The notes beneath the pieces are model-generated. The model searched no databases, was not told the DNA's origin, and was given only the letters and a program-made list of their open reading frames with translations. 64,000 bases of DNA. It comes from Nitriliruptor sp040882055 (GTDB lineage: Bacteria > Actinomycetota > Nitriliruptoria > Nitriliruptorales > Nitriliruptoraceae). Of this stretch, positions 12,924 through 22,481 are shown piece by piece. Location of the stretch: NCBI GenBank assembly GCA_040882055.1, contig JBBECA010000065.1, positions 23,561 through 87,560 on the forward strand, given 5' to 3'. Numbering within the stretch: the first letter of the stretch is position 1; each line of letters opens with the position of its first letter. The position numbers were made by a program, and so were the translations under genes.

Positions 12924-15423
12924 GGCGGCAGGCTACCGAGGCCCGGCGACGTGCCCGACCGGGTTCGGACCGCGGGGCTGGGACCTCCACGGTCACCGTG
13001 CCTTCGAGGTCGGTGCGGTGGACCCGGGTACCGGCCGCGTCGAGCGCCGCCAGGGTCCCGGCATCCGGATGCCCGTAGGTGTTCTGCGCGCCCACCGACA
13101 CCAGGCCCACCTCGGCGTCGACCCGGGCGAGGAAGGCCGGCGAGGTGGTCCCCGCGCCGTGGTGCGGCACCGCGAGCAACCCGGCCCGCAGCGGATCGAC
13201 CTTGCCCGCGGCGACGGCCGCGTCGGACCGCGTGAGCAGGTCGCGCTGCGCCTCGGCCTCGACGTCGCCGGCCAGCAAGGCGACCCGGTCACCTGACGAG
13301 GCGCGCACGACGAGCGAGGTCTCGTTCCGGGGGCTCGAGGCGTAGCGGTACGCGTCGCCCGACGGTGGCCCGAGCACCTCGAGGCGGAGCGCGCCGATGG
13401 TGACCGACACCGGCGCTGATCCGGTCGCCGCCGCACGGACCACCCGGACGGGGACACCGGCCTCCGCAGCGGCCGCATCGAGGCGGGCGACGCCCGCGAC
13501 GGGCTCGGGGTTCGGCGGCCGCCAGATGGCCCCGACGTCCGCACGCGTCAGGATGTCGTCCGCACCGCCGAGGTGGTCGTCGTGCCCGTGCGTGATGACC
13601 AGCAGGTCGAGCGACACCTGCCCGTGCCGGGCGAGCCACCGCGCAGCGGTCGCATCCGACCCGGCGTCGACCAGGACACGAGCTCCGGGCGCCCGCAACA
13701 GGAACGCATCACCCTGCCCGACGTCGATGGCGGTCACGGTGAAGGTGTCCACCGGCAGGAGCCGGCCCGCGACCGGGGGCACGGCGGCGACCACGCAGGC
13801 CACCGCGGTCGCGCCGGCCAGCCACCGCGACGAGCGGCTGCGGGGTCGCGACACGGCCCACGCCGCAGCGGCGAGGAGCGCGACCACCGTCGACGGCGCG
13901 GCGACCGACGCGACCCCGCCCCACCCGGCGGTGGCGTGCGCGACGCCCAGGATCCCCCGCGCCGGCACGGCCGCGACGGCGAACAGGACGGCGCCGGCCG
14001 GGAGGTGGACCGCTGCCACCACCGTGGCCGGGAACGCGATGGCGGCCGCCACGACGGCCAAAGGCACCGCCACGAGGTTGGCCGGAACGCTCGCCAGCGG
14101 CACCTCCGTGAAGCTCACGAGGAGGATCGGCACGACCGCCACCTGGGCGCCGACGGTGACCGCCAGGACGTCGGCCACGCGGCGCGGTAGCAGCCGCACC
14201 GTCCGGAGCCGGTCACGGATCCGGGGCGCGGCGACCAGCACCCCGGCGGCCGCCGTCGCGGAGAGCAACAGCCCGAGCGCCCCGGCGAGCAGCGGGTCGA
14301 CCAGCACCAGCACCAGCACGGCGCCGGCCAGCGCGTGGCGACCGTCACGCAGCACGCCGCGGCTGGCGGCGAGCAGCACCACCCCCGCCACGCACCCAGC
14401 ACGCAGCACCGAGGGTTGGAACCGGGTCAGGTAGGCGAACCACAGGACCACCACCCCGACGAGGACGCGCCGGGTCCGAGCCTCGAGGCGCACCAGCTCG
14501 CAGAGGCCGAGCACCCCCGCGATCACCGACGCGAGGTGCATGCCGGACACCGCGGTGAGGTGGGTCATCGCGGTGGCCTCCATCGCGTCGCGGTCCCGTC
14601 CTGGGAGCGCCCGCGTGTCCCCCGTGACGAGACCCACGAGCAACCCCCCGACCGGTGGCGAGGTGTGCCGGGCCGCGGCCTCCCGGGTGCGCTGTCGGAT
14701 GTGTTCGCTCGACGAGGCGAGCCATCCGGGCCGCCCGTCGGGGTGCAACGGGCCCACGTCGAGCAGCGCCGTCAGGTGCTGACGCGCCAGCCACCGTCCG
14801 TAGCCGCCGTCGGGCAGCGGGCGCGCGGTCGCGGTCGTCGACCAGCGTGTGTCGAGCGCTGGCGGCGCCCCAGCGAGGGGCGGCCGGTCCAGCCGCTCGC
14901 CGCGCAGGGTCACGGCGGCCCGCTCCCGGGTGGCGACCCCGTCGACATCGGTGACCTCGACCGGCACGTGCCAGCCGGTCGTGATCGGACGTGGCTCGGC
15001 CACGACCGTGAAGCGCACCTCGGCGGCGCCACCCCGCTCCGCCAGGGCGGGCAGCGCCCCGAGATCGCTGGTCGCGGTCCGCAGGCCCGCCAGGAGCACC
15101 GTCACGACCACGACGAACCCCGCCAGCGCCGCACCCCGTACCGCGCCCCGCGTCCGGCTGACGATCGCCAGGCCCACGACGCCGCCCAGCGCCACCACGA
15201 GGACGAGACCGATCCGGACGGTCCCGAGGCGGCCGCTGACCACCGCCTCGCCGAGCTGCCCGGCGGACGACCAGCCGATCATCGCGCCAGCCCAGCTCCC
15301 TGCGATCGCGCTGAACACCCAGGGCACGATCGGGCCCACGATCTGCCCCGCGGTGGCGCCTGGCGGCTCCGGCAGGTGATTCGCGTCGTCGGGGTCGGCC
15401 GTTCGTGGGCCCGCCCGACTCAC
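12709..15423 (-). CDS. comEC: ComEC/Rec2 DNA-uptake channel protein
   Basis: A 904-residue polytopic membrane protein. An N-terminal hydrophobic pair and a soluble domain precede the competence core of many hydrophobic helices (residues about 250-550), then a metallo-beta-lactamase-fold domain with IDVGQGDAFLL, VDAGSDAT and THGHDDHLGG near residues 610-620. ComEC is predicted to carry single-stranded DNA across the inner membrane during transformation. GTG 15423 overlaps the comEA stop in a GTGA. The conserved part ends near residue 835 (TVTVEVP); the frame then stays open for about 65 Arg/Pro-rich residues and runs 215 bases into holA. That tail is either a real unusual overlap or the sign of a one-base indel, since a TAG sits in another frame just before holA. 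Confidence 0.94.
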   Translation of the reverse strand: MSRAGPRTADPDDANHLPEPPGATAGQIVGPIVPWVFSAIAGSWAGAMIGWSSAGQLGEAVVSGRLGTVRIGLVLVVALGGVVGLAIVSRTRGAVRGAALAGFVVVVTVLLAGLRTATSDLGALPALAERGGAAEVRFTVVAEPRPITTGWHVPVEVTDVDGVATRERAAVTLRGERLDRPPLAGAPPALDTRWSTTATARPLPDGGYGRWLARQHLTALLDVGPLHPDGRPGWLASSSEHIRQRTREAAARHTSPPVGGLLVGLVTGDTRALPGRDRDAMEATAMTHLTAVSGMHLASVIAGVLGLCELVRLEARTRRVLVGVVVLWFAYLTRFQPSVLRAGCVAGVVLLAASRGVLRDGRHALAGAVLVLVLVDPLLAGALGLLLSATAAAGVLVAAPRIRDRLRTVRLLPRRVADVLAVTVGAQVAVVPILLVSFTEVPLASVPANLVAVPLAVVAAAIAFPATVVAAVHLPAGAVLFAVAAVPARGILGVAHATAGWGGVASVAAPSTVVALLAAAAWAVSRPRSRSSRWLAGATAVACVVAAVPPVAGRLLPVDTFTVTAIDVGQGDAFLLRAPGARVLVDAGSDATAARWLARHGQVSLDLLVITHGHDDHLGGADDILTRADVGAIWRPPNPEPVAGVARLDAAAAEAGVPVRVVRAAATGSAPVSVTIGALRLEVLGPPSGDAYRYASSPRNETSLVVRASSGDRVALLAGDVEAEAQRDLLTRSDAAVAAGKVDPLRAGLLAVPHHGAGTTSPAFLARVDAEVGLVSVGAQNTYGHPDAGTLAALDAAGTRVHRTDLEGTVTVEVPAPRSEPGRARRRASVACRHEPRPPPRRRRRPAAPTGARAGARPAPRAGRRPHRRGPRRRRDRPPAGAPHRLAVRGADLRGAPRGRGRLG

Positions 15424-16157
15424 CCGACCGTGACGAGGTCGGCCAGCTCCTGGAAGCGCTTCTCGCCGATGCCGCTGACCGCCCGGAGGTCGCCGACGGA
15501 TCGGAACCCACCGTGCTGGTCACGGTGGCCGACGATGCGTTGCGCCAGCGCCGGCCCGATGCCGGGCAACGTCTGGAGCTGTTCGAGTGTGGCGGTGTTC
15601 AGATCGATCGGACCGGTGGACGTTCCACCGTCGGCCCCCGCGTGCCCGGTGCCCGCGGGTGGCGACGGTTCGCCCTCGCGCACCACCAGCACCTGTTCGC
15701 CGTCGACGAGCTCGCGCGCGAGGTTCACCCGGCTCTGGTCGGCCTCCGGCGTCGCACCACCGGCGGCGGCGATGGCGTCGGCCACACGCGAACCGGTCGG
15801 GAGGACCACGACACCCGGGGAGACCACCGCACCCGCCACGTGGACGGTCACCTCGCCGTCGTCGGGCGTGGCGTCGCCGGCCGACGGCTCGTGATCGTGG
15901 GCGTCGGCCGGCGCCGCGTCCTGCGGCGGTCCGGTGTCCTCACCGACCGGGTGACCGACGTCGGTGACCTCGCTCGTCGCCACGGCACCGCCGGGGGCCG
16001 GCACCGGACGCTCGAGGGTGGTCCACACCAGCGCCGCCGTCGCCACGAGCGCGCCGAGCAGGAGCACCACCAACCCGGCCGCCTCGGCCGGGGACGCGTC
16101 GAGCCAGCTGGCCACCCGGGCCAGCCGTCCCCGTTCCTCGCCGATGAGATCCATCAC
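15420..16157 (-). CDS. comEA: ComEA-type DNA-binding protein (SLBB + helix-hairpin-helix)
   Basis: 245 residues from GTG 16157 (an ATG is the next codon). One membrane helix near residues 27-46 is followed by a disordered linker, an SLBB domain (VTVHVAGAVVSPGVV, near 117) and a C-terminal double helix-hairpin-helix domain (IDLNTATLEQLQTLPGIG ... GIGEKRFQEL). ComEA is the membrane-anchored receptor that binds incoming double-stranded DNA and hands it to ComEC, whose gene starts within its stop codon. Together with comEC it indicates potential natural competence, although no pilus genes are in the window. Confidence 0.95.
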   Translation of the reverse strand: MMDLIGEERGRLARVASWLDASPAEAAGLVVLLLGALVATAALVWTTLERPVPAPGGAVATSEVTDVGHPVGEDTGPPQDAAPADAHDHEPSAGDATPDDGEVTVHVAGAVVSPGVVVLPTGSRVADAIAAAGGATPEADQSRVNLARELVDGEQVLVVREGEPSPPAGTGHAGADGGTSTGPIDLNTATLEQLQTLPGIGPALAQRIVGHRDQHGGFRSVGDLRAVSGIGEKRFQELADLVTVG

Positions 16158-16231
16158 CGCAGGCTGCCGCAGCCACAGGCGTCCTCACCGACCAGGTGAC
16201 GCCGGCCTGTGGACGACCGGGTGACCCGAGT

Positions 16232-17113
16232 TCAGGCGCCCGGCGTCGCGGCCGCTGGGGCGACCGCGATCCCGACCGCACCCGGGCCCACGTGGGTGCC
16301 GACGACCGGTCCCATCAGGGTCTCGAGCCGTTCGACGACCTCGACCCGCTCGTCGAGCGCCGCCCAGACCTCGGCCGCCCGTTCGGGTGCGACCGCGTGG
16401 GCGACGACCACGTCGACGGGCTGGCCGGCGGCGGTCTCCGCGGCCACCTCGGCCAGCCGAGCGATCGCGCGGGACCAGGTCCGCGTCCGTTCGCGCACCT
16501 CCACCCGGCCGCCGGTGAGGTGCAGCACCGGCTTGACCTGCAGCGCGCGACCGACCAGCGCCTGCGCGCCGGTGAGGCGGCCACCACGCTTGAGGTAGTC
16601 GAGGGTGTCGACGACCACGAGCGAGACCACCTCATCGGCAGCTCGGCGCACCGCGGCGAGCACGTCGTCCACCGTTCCGCCGCGAGCGGCCACCCGGTGG
16701 CCAGCCAGGACGACCAGCCCGAGCGAACCACCGACCAGCCGGCTGTCGACCACCTCGATGGGCAGGTCGATCCGCTTCGCGCGGTCGCGGGCGAGGTTGA
16801 CGGTCCCCGACAGTGCGCCGCTGCAGTGGACCGAGACGACCGCGTCGAGCCCGTCGTCGACGCAGTCGGCGTACGCCTCCTCGAACCACGCCGGCGCCGG
16901 CTGCGAGGTGGTCGGCAGGTCCGACTCGTTCGGCAGCCGCCGGTAGAACGTGGCCGGATCGATCGTGATGCCCGAGATGAAGGTCTCGGTCCCGAAGGAG
17001 ACCGACAGCGGCACGACCCGGATGCCGAGCTCCTCGACCAGGTCACGAGGCAGATCGGCGGTCGAGTCCGTCACCACCGCGACACCAGCCAACCCTGCCT
17101 CCGAGCGTCGCAC
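16232..17113 (-). CDS. DegV family fatty-acid-binding protein
   Basis: About 293 residues. GTG 17113 is preferred because GAAGG lies 7-8 bases upstream; a TTG six codons earlier is also in frame. The start VAVVTDSTADLPRDLVEELG and the VVPLSVSFG segment are the DegV signature, and the C-terminal domain contains LKPVLHLTGG-like sequence (VKPVLHLTGGRVEV). DegV (FakB-like) proteins bind a single fatty acid for phosphorylation by FakA kinase; no fakA is in the window. It sits 31 bases after the hydrolase gene and 75 bases before comEA, an arrangement (degV beside comEA/comEC) common in actinobacteria. Confidence 0.92.
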   Translation of the reverse strand: MRRSEAGLAGVAVVTDSTADLPRDLVEELGIRVVPLSVSFGTETFISGITIDPATFYRRLPNESDLPTTSQPAPAWFEEAYADCVDDGLDAVVSVHCSGALSGTVNLARDRAKRIDLPIEVVDSRLVGGSLGLVVLAGHRVAARGGTVDDVLAAVRRAADEVVSLVVVDTLDYLKRGGRLTGAQALVGRALQVKPVLHLTGGRVEVRERTRTWSRAIARLAEVAAETAAGQPVDVVVAHAVAPERAAEVWAALDERVEVVERLETLMGPVVGTHVGPGAVGIAVAPAAATPGA

Positions 17114-17144
17114 GGACCGACCTTCGGCCAACGGCGAGGTGATG

Positions 17145-18032
17145 CTAACGGCCCGTCATCGCTGGCCGGCCGGAGGCGACGAACTCGACGATGCGCCCAC
17201 CGACGCCGTCCGGATCCTCGAGGTGGAGGAAGTGACCGACGCCGTCGAGCACCTCGACGTGCGAGGCGGGGTGCGGCAGCGCACCGACGGTCCGTTCGGC
17301 CCACTCGACACCGACGCAGCCGTCGTCGCGCCCGTGCAGCAGCAGGTGCGGCTGGGGCGGCAACGTCACCCGCTTGGAGAGGGCACGGTCATCGGCGTGG
17401 GCCGCCGCGAAACCGCGGTAGTAGCTGAGAGCCGCGGTCGCGACCCCGGGGACCGCGAAGGTCGCGAGCAGCGGGTCGAGGTCCTCCGCCTGCATCTCGT
17501 AGCCGGGCGACCAGCGCCGCCACAGCGCGCGGACCTGCGCGAGCTCGTTCCGGGTGAGGGACCGTTCTGCGCCGGGCAGCAGCGCCCGAACGACGTAGGA
17601 GGAGCGCCGGATCTGCGCCCGGTCGAACCGCGCGTCGGCGAGCACCGACTCCGGTGGTACCGCCAGGGTCACCAGGCGCTTCCACCGGTCGGGGGCGGCC
17701 GCAGCGGCACGGGCAGCCACGATCGCGCCCCAGTCGTGGCCGATGAGCACAGCGCCCGGGCCCCCACCGAACGCCCGGTGCAGCGCGTTGGCATCGGCCG
17801 TCAGCGTGTCCGGATCGGTGCGCCGGTCCGTCGGGACCTCGGTCGGCGCGTACCCACGCATCGCCGGTGCGACGGCGTGGAAGCCGGCGGCCGCGAGCTT
17901 CGGCAGCAGGTGGCGCCAGGTCGCGGAGGTGTCGGGGAACCCGTGCAGGCACAGGGCCAGCGGCGCGTCCGGCGAACCCACCGACGTGTACACCACGTCG
18001 ATGCCGTTGGCACGCACGCTGCCACCGCTCAC
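17145..18032 (-). CDS. Alpha/beta hydrolase, epoxide hydrolase / haloalkane dehalogenase-like
   Basis: 295 residues from GTG 18032, with GGAG 9 bases upstream; the longer open frame has no ribosome site. LHGFPDTSATWR gives the oxyanion HGFP motif and GHDWGA places an aspartate nucleophile near residue 95. This Asp type is found in epoxide hydrolases and haloalkane dehalogenases rather than in lipases. The catalytic His is in DGVGHFLHLEDP at the C terminus. No signal peptide is seen, so it should be cytosolic. The substrate cannot be read from the sequence. A TAGCGT -10-like box near 18103-18098 may drive it together with degV. Confidence 0.88.
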   Translation of the reverse strand: MSGGSVRANGIDVVYTSVGSPDAPLALCLHGFPDTSATWRHLLPKLAAAGFHAVAPAMRGYAPTEVPTDRRTDPDTLTADANALHRAFGGGPGAVLIGHDWGAIVAARAAAAAPDRWKRLVTLAVPPESVLADARFDRAQIRRSSYVVRALLPGAERSLTRNELAQVRALWRRWSPGYEMQAEDLDPLLATFAVPGVATAALSYYRGFAAAHADDRALSKRVTLPPQPHLLLHGRDDGCVGVEWAERTVGALPHPASHVEVLDGVGHFLHLEDPDGVGGRIVEFVASGRPAMTGR

Positions 18033-18220
18033 GTCGCGTCGCTCCTGGTCGTCGTCCGGTGCTCCACGGCCGGCCCGGCGGGCCCGACCTAGGGACGCTA
18101 CCCCTCCGAGCGACCGCACGGACGGCGGCGGCCGGTCGTCCGGGCATGCGGTCCCCCGGTGACCCTCCGCGCGACCCACCCTGGAGCACGACCATCGCCC
18201 CCGATCCCGAGAGGCTCCCG

Positions 18221-19174
18221 GTGACCACCTACGGCTTCACCCTCTTCAGCGAGCTCAACGGCCCCGACGTGCAGCTCGAACAGGCGATCGCCGCGGAAGC
18301 CGCCGGCTTCGACTTCCTCGGCATCTCCGACCACTTCCACCCGTGGCTGTCGCGCCACACCGACAGCCCGTTCACCTGGACCACGCTCGGCGCGGTCGCC
18401 GCGTGCACGGACCGCGTGGAGCTCGTCACGCTGGTCACCTGCCCGGTCCAGCGCTACCACCCGGCGATCATCGCCCAAGCGGCCGCCACCGTGCAGATCC
18501 TGTCGGAGGGACGGTTCACGCTCGGTCTCGGAGCGGGCGAGAACCTCTCCGAGCACATCACCGGCGAGGGCTGGCCGCCCATCGACGTCCGCCACGAGAT
18601 GCTCGGCGAAGCGATCGACATCATCCGCGAACTGTGGGCCGGCGACTTCGTCACCTACCGCGGGGACCACCTCACGGTCGAGGACGCCAAGGTGTGGTCG
18701 CTACCGCCGGGGCCACCCCGGATCGCCCTCGCCGCGTCCGGCCCGCAGGCCATCGAGCTCGCCATCGACCGCGCCGACGACATCGTCTGTGACTCCCCCG
18801 ACCCCGAGGTGGTCGCCGGCTTCAAGGACGGCGCGCGCAACGGCCTCGCCTGGACCCAGATCCCCGTGGCGTGGGATCCCGTCGAGACCACCGCGCTCGA
18901 CGCCGCCCACCACTTCGCCTTCGGCGCTCCCGGCTGGAAGGTGATGGCCGAGCTCCCCAACGTGCCCGGGTTCGATGCGGTCGCCGACCTCGTCGACGAC
19001 GACACGATCCGTGGCCTGGTCGCCACCGGACCCGACCCCACGACGCTCATCGAACGGATCACCGCGGCGGTCGAGGTCGGGTACGACCGGGTCGCCGTCG
19101 TGCAGGTCGGCCCCGATCGCACGGAGAGCTTCCACCGCTGGTTCAGCGAGCAGGTCCGACCGCACCTGCCCTGA
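18221..19174 (+). CDS. F420-dependent LLM-class oxidoreductase (FGD-like)
   Basis: 317 residues from GTG 18221, with GAGAGG 6 bases upstream. The luciferase-like TIM barrel is clear: GFDFLGISDHFHPW near residue 30, LGAVAACTDRVELVTLVTCP, QILSEGRFTLGLGAGENLSEH near 95-115 and a late ERITAAVEVGYDRVAVVQVGPD. The GAGENLSEH pattern is that of the actinobacterial subgroup related to F420-dependent glucose-6-phosphate dehydrogenase. The cofactor is therefore probably F420; the substrate is unknown. It is transcribed toward leuS, and the two stops are 20 bases apart. Confidence 0.9.
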   Translation: MTTYGFTLFSELNGPDVQLEQAIAAEAAGFDFLGISDHFHPWLSRHTDSPFTWTTLGAVAACTDRVELVTLVTCPVQRYHPAIIAQAAATVQILSEGRFTLGLGAGENLSEHITGEGWPPIDVRHEMLGEAIDIIRELWAGDFVTYRGDHLTVEDAKVWSLPPGPPRIALAASGPQAIELAIDRADDIVCDSPDPEVVAGFKDGARNGLAWTQIPVAWDPVETTALDAAHHFAFGAPGWKVMAELPNVPGFDAVADLVDDDTIRGLVATGPDPTTLIERITAAVEVGYDRVAVVQVGPDRTESFHRWFSEQVRPHLP

Positions 19175-19194
19175 CCTGTCCGTGACCCGCGGTG

Positions 19195-21699
19195 TCAGCC
19201 CACCACGAGGTTGACGAGCTTGCCGGGGACCACGATCACCTTGCGGACCTCACCGGTGAGCTGGTCGGCGAGCTCGCCGCGGGCCGCCGCCTCCATCGCG
19301 TCCTGATCGGCCTCCGCCGGGACGGTGACGCGACCGCGGACCTTGCCGTTGACCTGCAGGACGACCTCGACCTCGTCGTCGACCAGCAGCAAGGTGTCGG
19401 CGACGGGCCAGGTCCGCAGGTGGATCGATCCCCGGTGCCCGAACCGGCCCCACAGCTCCTCGGTGATGAACGGGCAGATCGGCGCCAGGAGGGTCAGCAG
19501 CGTCTCGAGCGCCTCGCGGACGGCGGTCTCGGGCACCGTCGCCGGATCACGGGTCGCATCGAGCACGGCGTTGGTCAGGCTCATCAGCTTGGCGATGACG
19601 GTGTTGTACTTGCGCTGGTCGTAGTCGGCGGAGACGCCGACGATGGCCTCGGCGGTCGCACGCCGGAGCGTCCCGGCCAGGTCCGCATCCCCCTCGCCGA
19701 GCCCCGCCGCGGCGGTCCGCGCGAGGTGCTCGAGGCTCAACCGCCAGACGCGCGCGAGCCACTTGTGCATCCCCGCCGGCGACACGTCGGCCCAGTCGAT
19801 GTCGTCCTCGGGCGCGGACGCGAACAGCATGGTGCCGCGGAGGGTGTCGGCGCCGTAGGTCTCGTAGACCTCGCCGGGGACCACGAGGTTGCCCTTCGAC
19901 TTCGACATCGCCGAACCACCGAGGATCACCTGGCCCTGGTTGAGCAGCGCCTGGAACGGCTCGTCGGCGTCGACGTGCCCGCGGTCGCGCATCGCCCGGA
20001 CCACGAAGCGGCTGTAGAGCAGGTGCAGGACGGCGTGCTCGACCCCGCCGGTGTACTGATCGACGGGCAGCCAGCGACCGGCGACGTCGACCGGCCACGG
20101 CGCAATGTCCGAGGTGGGGTCGAGGAAGCGCAGGAAGTACCACGACGAGTCGACGAACGTGTCCAACGTGTCGACGTCGCGGACCGCGCCATCGCTGCCG
20201 CACGAGGGGCAGGCGACGTCGTGCTTCCAGGTCGGGTGGAGATCGAGCGGGGACCCCGCGACCGTGAAGTCGAGGTCGTCGGGCAACCGCACCGGCAGTT
20301 CGTCGACGGGGACCGGCACCTGGCCGCAGTCGGGGCAGTGCACGATCGGGACCGGGGCACCCCAGGAGCGCTGCCGCGACACGAGCCAGTCACGCAGGCG
20401 GTAGTTGACCGTCGCCTTGGCCTGCCCTCTGGCTTCGAGGTCGGCGGTGATGCGCTCCTTGGTCTCGCGCCAGTCGTGCCCGTCGTAGGGACCCGAGTTC
20501 ACCGTCACGCCGTCCCCGGCGTAGGCGTCGGTCATGATGCTCTCGTCGAGGGTGGTGCCGTCCGGCGGCTGGATCACCACGCGGACCGGCAGGCCCTCCT
20601 GTCGGGCGAAGTCGAGGTCGCGCTGGTCGTGAGCGGGGACGGCCATGATCGCGCCCGTCCCGTAGTCGAGCAGCACGTAGTCCGCGGCGTACGCGGGCAG
20701 GGCCTCACCGGTCACCGGGTTGGTGACGTCGAAGTTCAGACGGTGGCCGCGCTTGGCGCGAGCGGCGCCCTTGGCGGCGTCCTCGGCGCCGAAGCCCGAC
20801 ACGCGCTCGACGTCGGAGCGGCTGGCGACCTCGTCCCGGAAGGCCTGGAAGTCGGCGTCGTCCGCCATGCGTTCGGCGACGAGGGGGTGCTCCGGCGCGA
20901 ACACGAAGTAGGTGGCGCCGTAGAGGGTGTCGGGACGGGTGGTGTAGACCACGACCTCGTCGTCGCTGCCGGCCACCGTGAAGGTGACCTCGGCCCCTTC
21001 GGAGCGACCGATCCAGTTGCGCTGGGCGTTCTTGACGCGGTCGGGCCAGTCGATGGTGTCGAGCCCCTCGAGCAGCTCGTCGGCGTAGTCGGTGATCCGG
21101 AAGAACCACTGCGTGCGTGGGACCCGCTGGATCATGGCACCCGACCGTTCGCCGCGCCCATCGATGACCTGCTCGTTGGCGAGCACCGTCTGGTCGACCG
21201 GATCCCAGTTGACGAGCGCTTCGCGGCGGTAGGCGAGGCCCGCGTCGTAGAGCTCGACGAACAGCCACTGGGTCCAGCGGTAGTACTCCGGGTCGCAGGT
21301 GTGCAGCACCCGGTCCCAGTCGAACGAGTAGCCGAGCCGGACGATGGTGTCGCGCTGTTCGTCGATGTTGGCGTAGGTCCACGCCTTCGGATCGGCACCG
21401 CGGTTCCGGGCCGCGTTCTCGGCCGGCAGCCCGAACGCATCCCACCCGATCGGGTTGAGGACCGTGCGCCCCGTCATACGCAGGTGACGCACCAGCGCGT
21501 CGTGGATCGAGAAGATCTCCGCGTGCCCCATGTGGAGGTCGCCCGAGGGGTAGGGGAACATCGTGAGGGCGTAGAACCCGTCCTCGGCCGCCCCCTCCCC
21601 GGCGAGGTCGGGCTGGCTGAAGGTGCGTTCGTCGTGCCAGCGCTCGGCGTGCGCGGGCTCGAAGCTCGCCGGGTCGTAACGTTCGATCTCGGTGGTCAC
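19195..21699 (-). CDS. leuS: Leucyl-tRNA synthetase
   Basis: 834 residues, class I synthetase charging tRNA-Leu. The HIGH motif appears as HMGH within FPYPSGDLHMGHAEIF, the KMSKS loop as AMSKSKGN, the CP1 editing domain contains YTTRPDTLYGATY, and a zinc-ribbon-like pair CPDC / CPSC lies in between. GTG 21699 gives the expected short N terminus before the FEPAHAERWHDERTF segment. Length matches bacterial LeuS (about 830-860). It is divergent from the tRNA-Ala gene. Confidence 0.98.
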   Translation of the reverse strand: MTTEIERYDPASFEPAHAERWHDERTFSQPDLAGEGAAEDGFYALTMFPYPSGDLHMGHAEIFSIHDALVRHLRMTGRTVLNPIGWDAFGLPAENAARNRGADPKAWTYANIDEQRDTIVRLGYSFDWDRVLHTCDPEYYRWTQWLFVELYDAGLAYRREALVNWDPVDQTVLANEQVIDGRGERSGAMIQRVPRTQWFFRITDYADELLEGLDTIDWPDRVKNAQRNWIGRSEGAEVTFTVAGSDDEVVVYTTRPDTLYGATYFVFAPEHPLVAERMADDADFQAFRDEVASRSDVERVSGFGAEDAAKGAARAKRGHRLNFDVTNPVTGEALPAYAADYVLLDYGTGAIMAVPAHDQRDLDFARQEGLPVRVVIQPPDGTTLDESIMTDAYAGDGVTVNSGPYDGHDWRETKERITADLEARGQAKATVNYRLRDWLVSRQRSWGAPVPIVHCPDCGQVPVPVDELPVRLPDDLDFTVAGSPLDLHPTWKHDVACPSCGSDGAVRDVDTLDTFVDSSWYFLRFLDPTSDIAPWPVDVAGRWLPVDQYTGGVEHAVLHLLYSRFVVRAMRDRGHVDADEPFQALLNQGQVILGGSAMSKSKGNLVVPGEVYETYGADTLRGTMLFASAPEDDIDWADVSPAGMHKWLARVWRLSLEHLARTAAAGLGEGDADLAGTLRRATAEAIVGVSADYDQRKYNTVIAKLMSLTNAVLDATRDPATVPETAVREALETLLTLLAPICPFITEELWGRFGHRGSIHLRTWPVADTLLLVDDEVEVVLQVNGKVRGRVTVPAEADQDAMEAAARGELADQLTGEVRKVIVVPGKLVNLVVG

Positions 21700-21786
21700 G
21701 GGGCGCCTCGGGAGGGCGGGCAGGGGTCGCGCGGAGGGTAGCCGCAGCCCTCAGACGGGCCGTTCGCTCACCCCGCAGCGACCGGG

Positions 21787-21816
21787 TTCGCTCCCCCCAC
21801 CGGTGCCGTGTACGCT
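21787..21816 (+). promoter_or_regulatory. Probable promoter of tRNA-Ala
   Basis: TTCGCT (21787-21792) and TACGCT (21811-21816) are separated by 18 bases and lie 40 bases before the tRNA, a good fit to an actinobacterial housekeeping promoter. Confidence 0.55.
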
Positions 21817-21855
21817 CCGCGGCCGCACGCCTGGTCCCGCCCGGCGCGCGATCTC

Positions 21856-21929
21856 GGGCCGGTAGCGCAGCCTGGCAGCGCACCTCCATGGCATGGAGGG
21901 GGTCGTGGGTTCAAATCCCATCCGGTCCA
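21856..21929 (+). tRNA. tRNA-Ala (anticodon GGC)
   Basis: A full cloverleaf can be drawn: acceptor GGGCCGG pairs with CCGGTCC, the D arm has a GCGC stem, the anticodon stem CCTCC/GGAGG (21883-21887 with 21895-21899) encloses loop ATGGCAT, and the T arm is GTGGG-TTCAAAT-CCCAT. The anticodon is GGC at 21890-21892. The acceptor contains the G3-U70 wobble pair that is the alanine identity element. The discriminator is A; the 3' CCA is not encoded. The T-loop is TTCAAAT. Confidence 0.96.
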
Positions 21930-22061
21930 CAGTCGACGCCCCGAGGATCCCCCGTCAGCCCTTCGCTGGCGGGGGTTCGCCGTCTCCGGAGCATCACGTG
22001 GGGGCTCGCTGCGCGACGGTCGCGTTCCGACGATCGTGGTCCTGGGGCTCGCCCTCCTCGC

Positions 22062-22424
22062 TCAGCCGAGCTTCGCTCTGGCGTGCTCGCTGAACCGGTG
22101 CATGTCCGCGACCGGGCCGACCTCGAGGAACGCGGTGTCGACCGGCGCGTGGGCGGTGTGCCCCGCCGGCCAGTAGTAGGCCTCGCCGGCGGAGGTGGCC
22201 TCCTCGGTGCCGTCGTGGTGGGTGAGCGTGATCGTTCCCTCGAGCACGATGCCCCAGTGGTGGCTCGGGCAGCGATCACCCGGCAGCCCCTCGAGCACCG
22301 GGCTCATGTCGGTGCCGGCTGGCACGCGTGCGTACCGGACGCCCATGTCACCCCACTCGATGTAGCGGGTGACGAGGTCGCCGGCCTCGAGTTCGATCGG
22401 CAGGTCGTCGAGCGCTTCCTTCAT
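22062..22424 (-). CDS. Small cupin-domain protein
   Basis: 120 residues from ATG 22424, with GAGGAGAGAG upstream. Cupin motif 1 is visible as CPSHHWGIVLEGTITLTHHDG and motif 2 as GEAYYWPAGHTAHAPVDT, so a single beta-barrel with a probable His-coordinated metal. Function is unknown; such proteins bind small ligands or act as metalloenzymes. It lies 57 bases downstream of the rhodanese gene on the same strand and is probably co-transcribed with it. Confidence 0.87.
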   Translation of the reverse strand: MKEALDDLPIELEAGDLVTRYIEWGDMGVRYARVPAGTDMSPVLEGLPGDRCPSHHWGIVLEGTITLTHHDGTEEATSAGEAYYWPAGHTAHAPVDTAFLEVGPVADMHRFSEHARAKLG

Positions 22425-22481
22425 CGGTCTCTCTCCTCGTCGATCCGGGTGGGCTCTGCGGTTGGGTCGTGGGCACCGCGG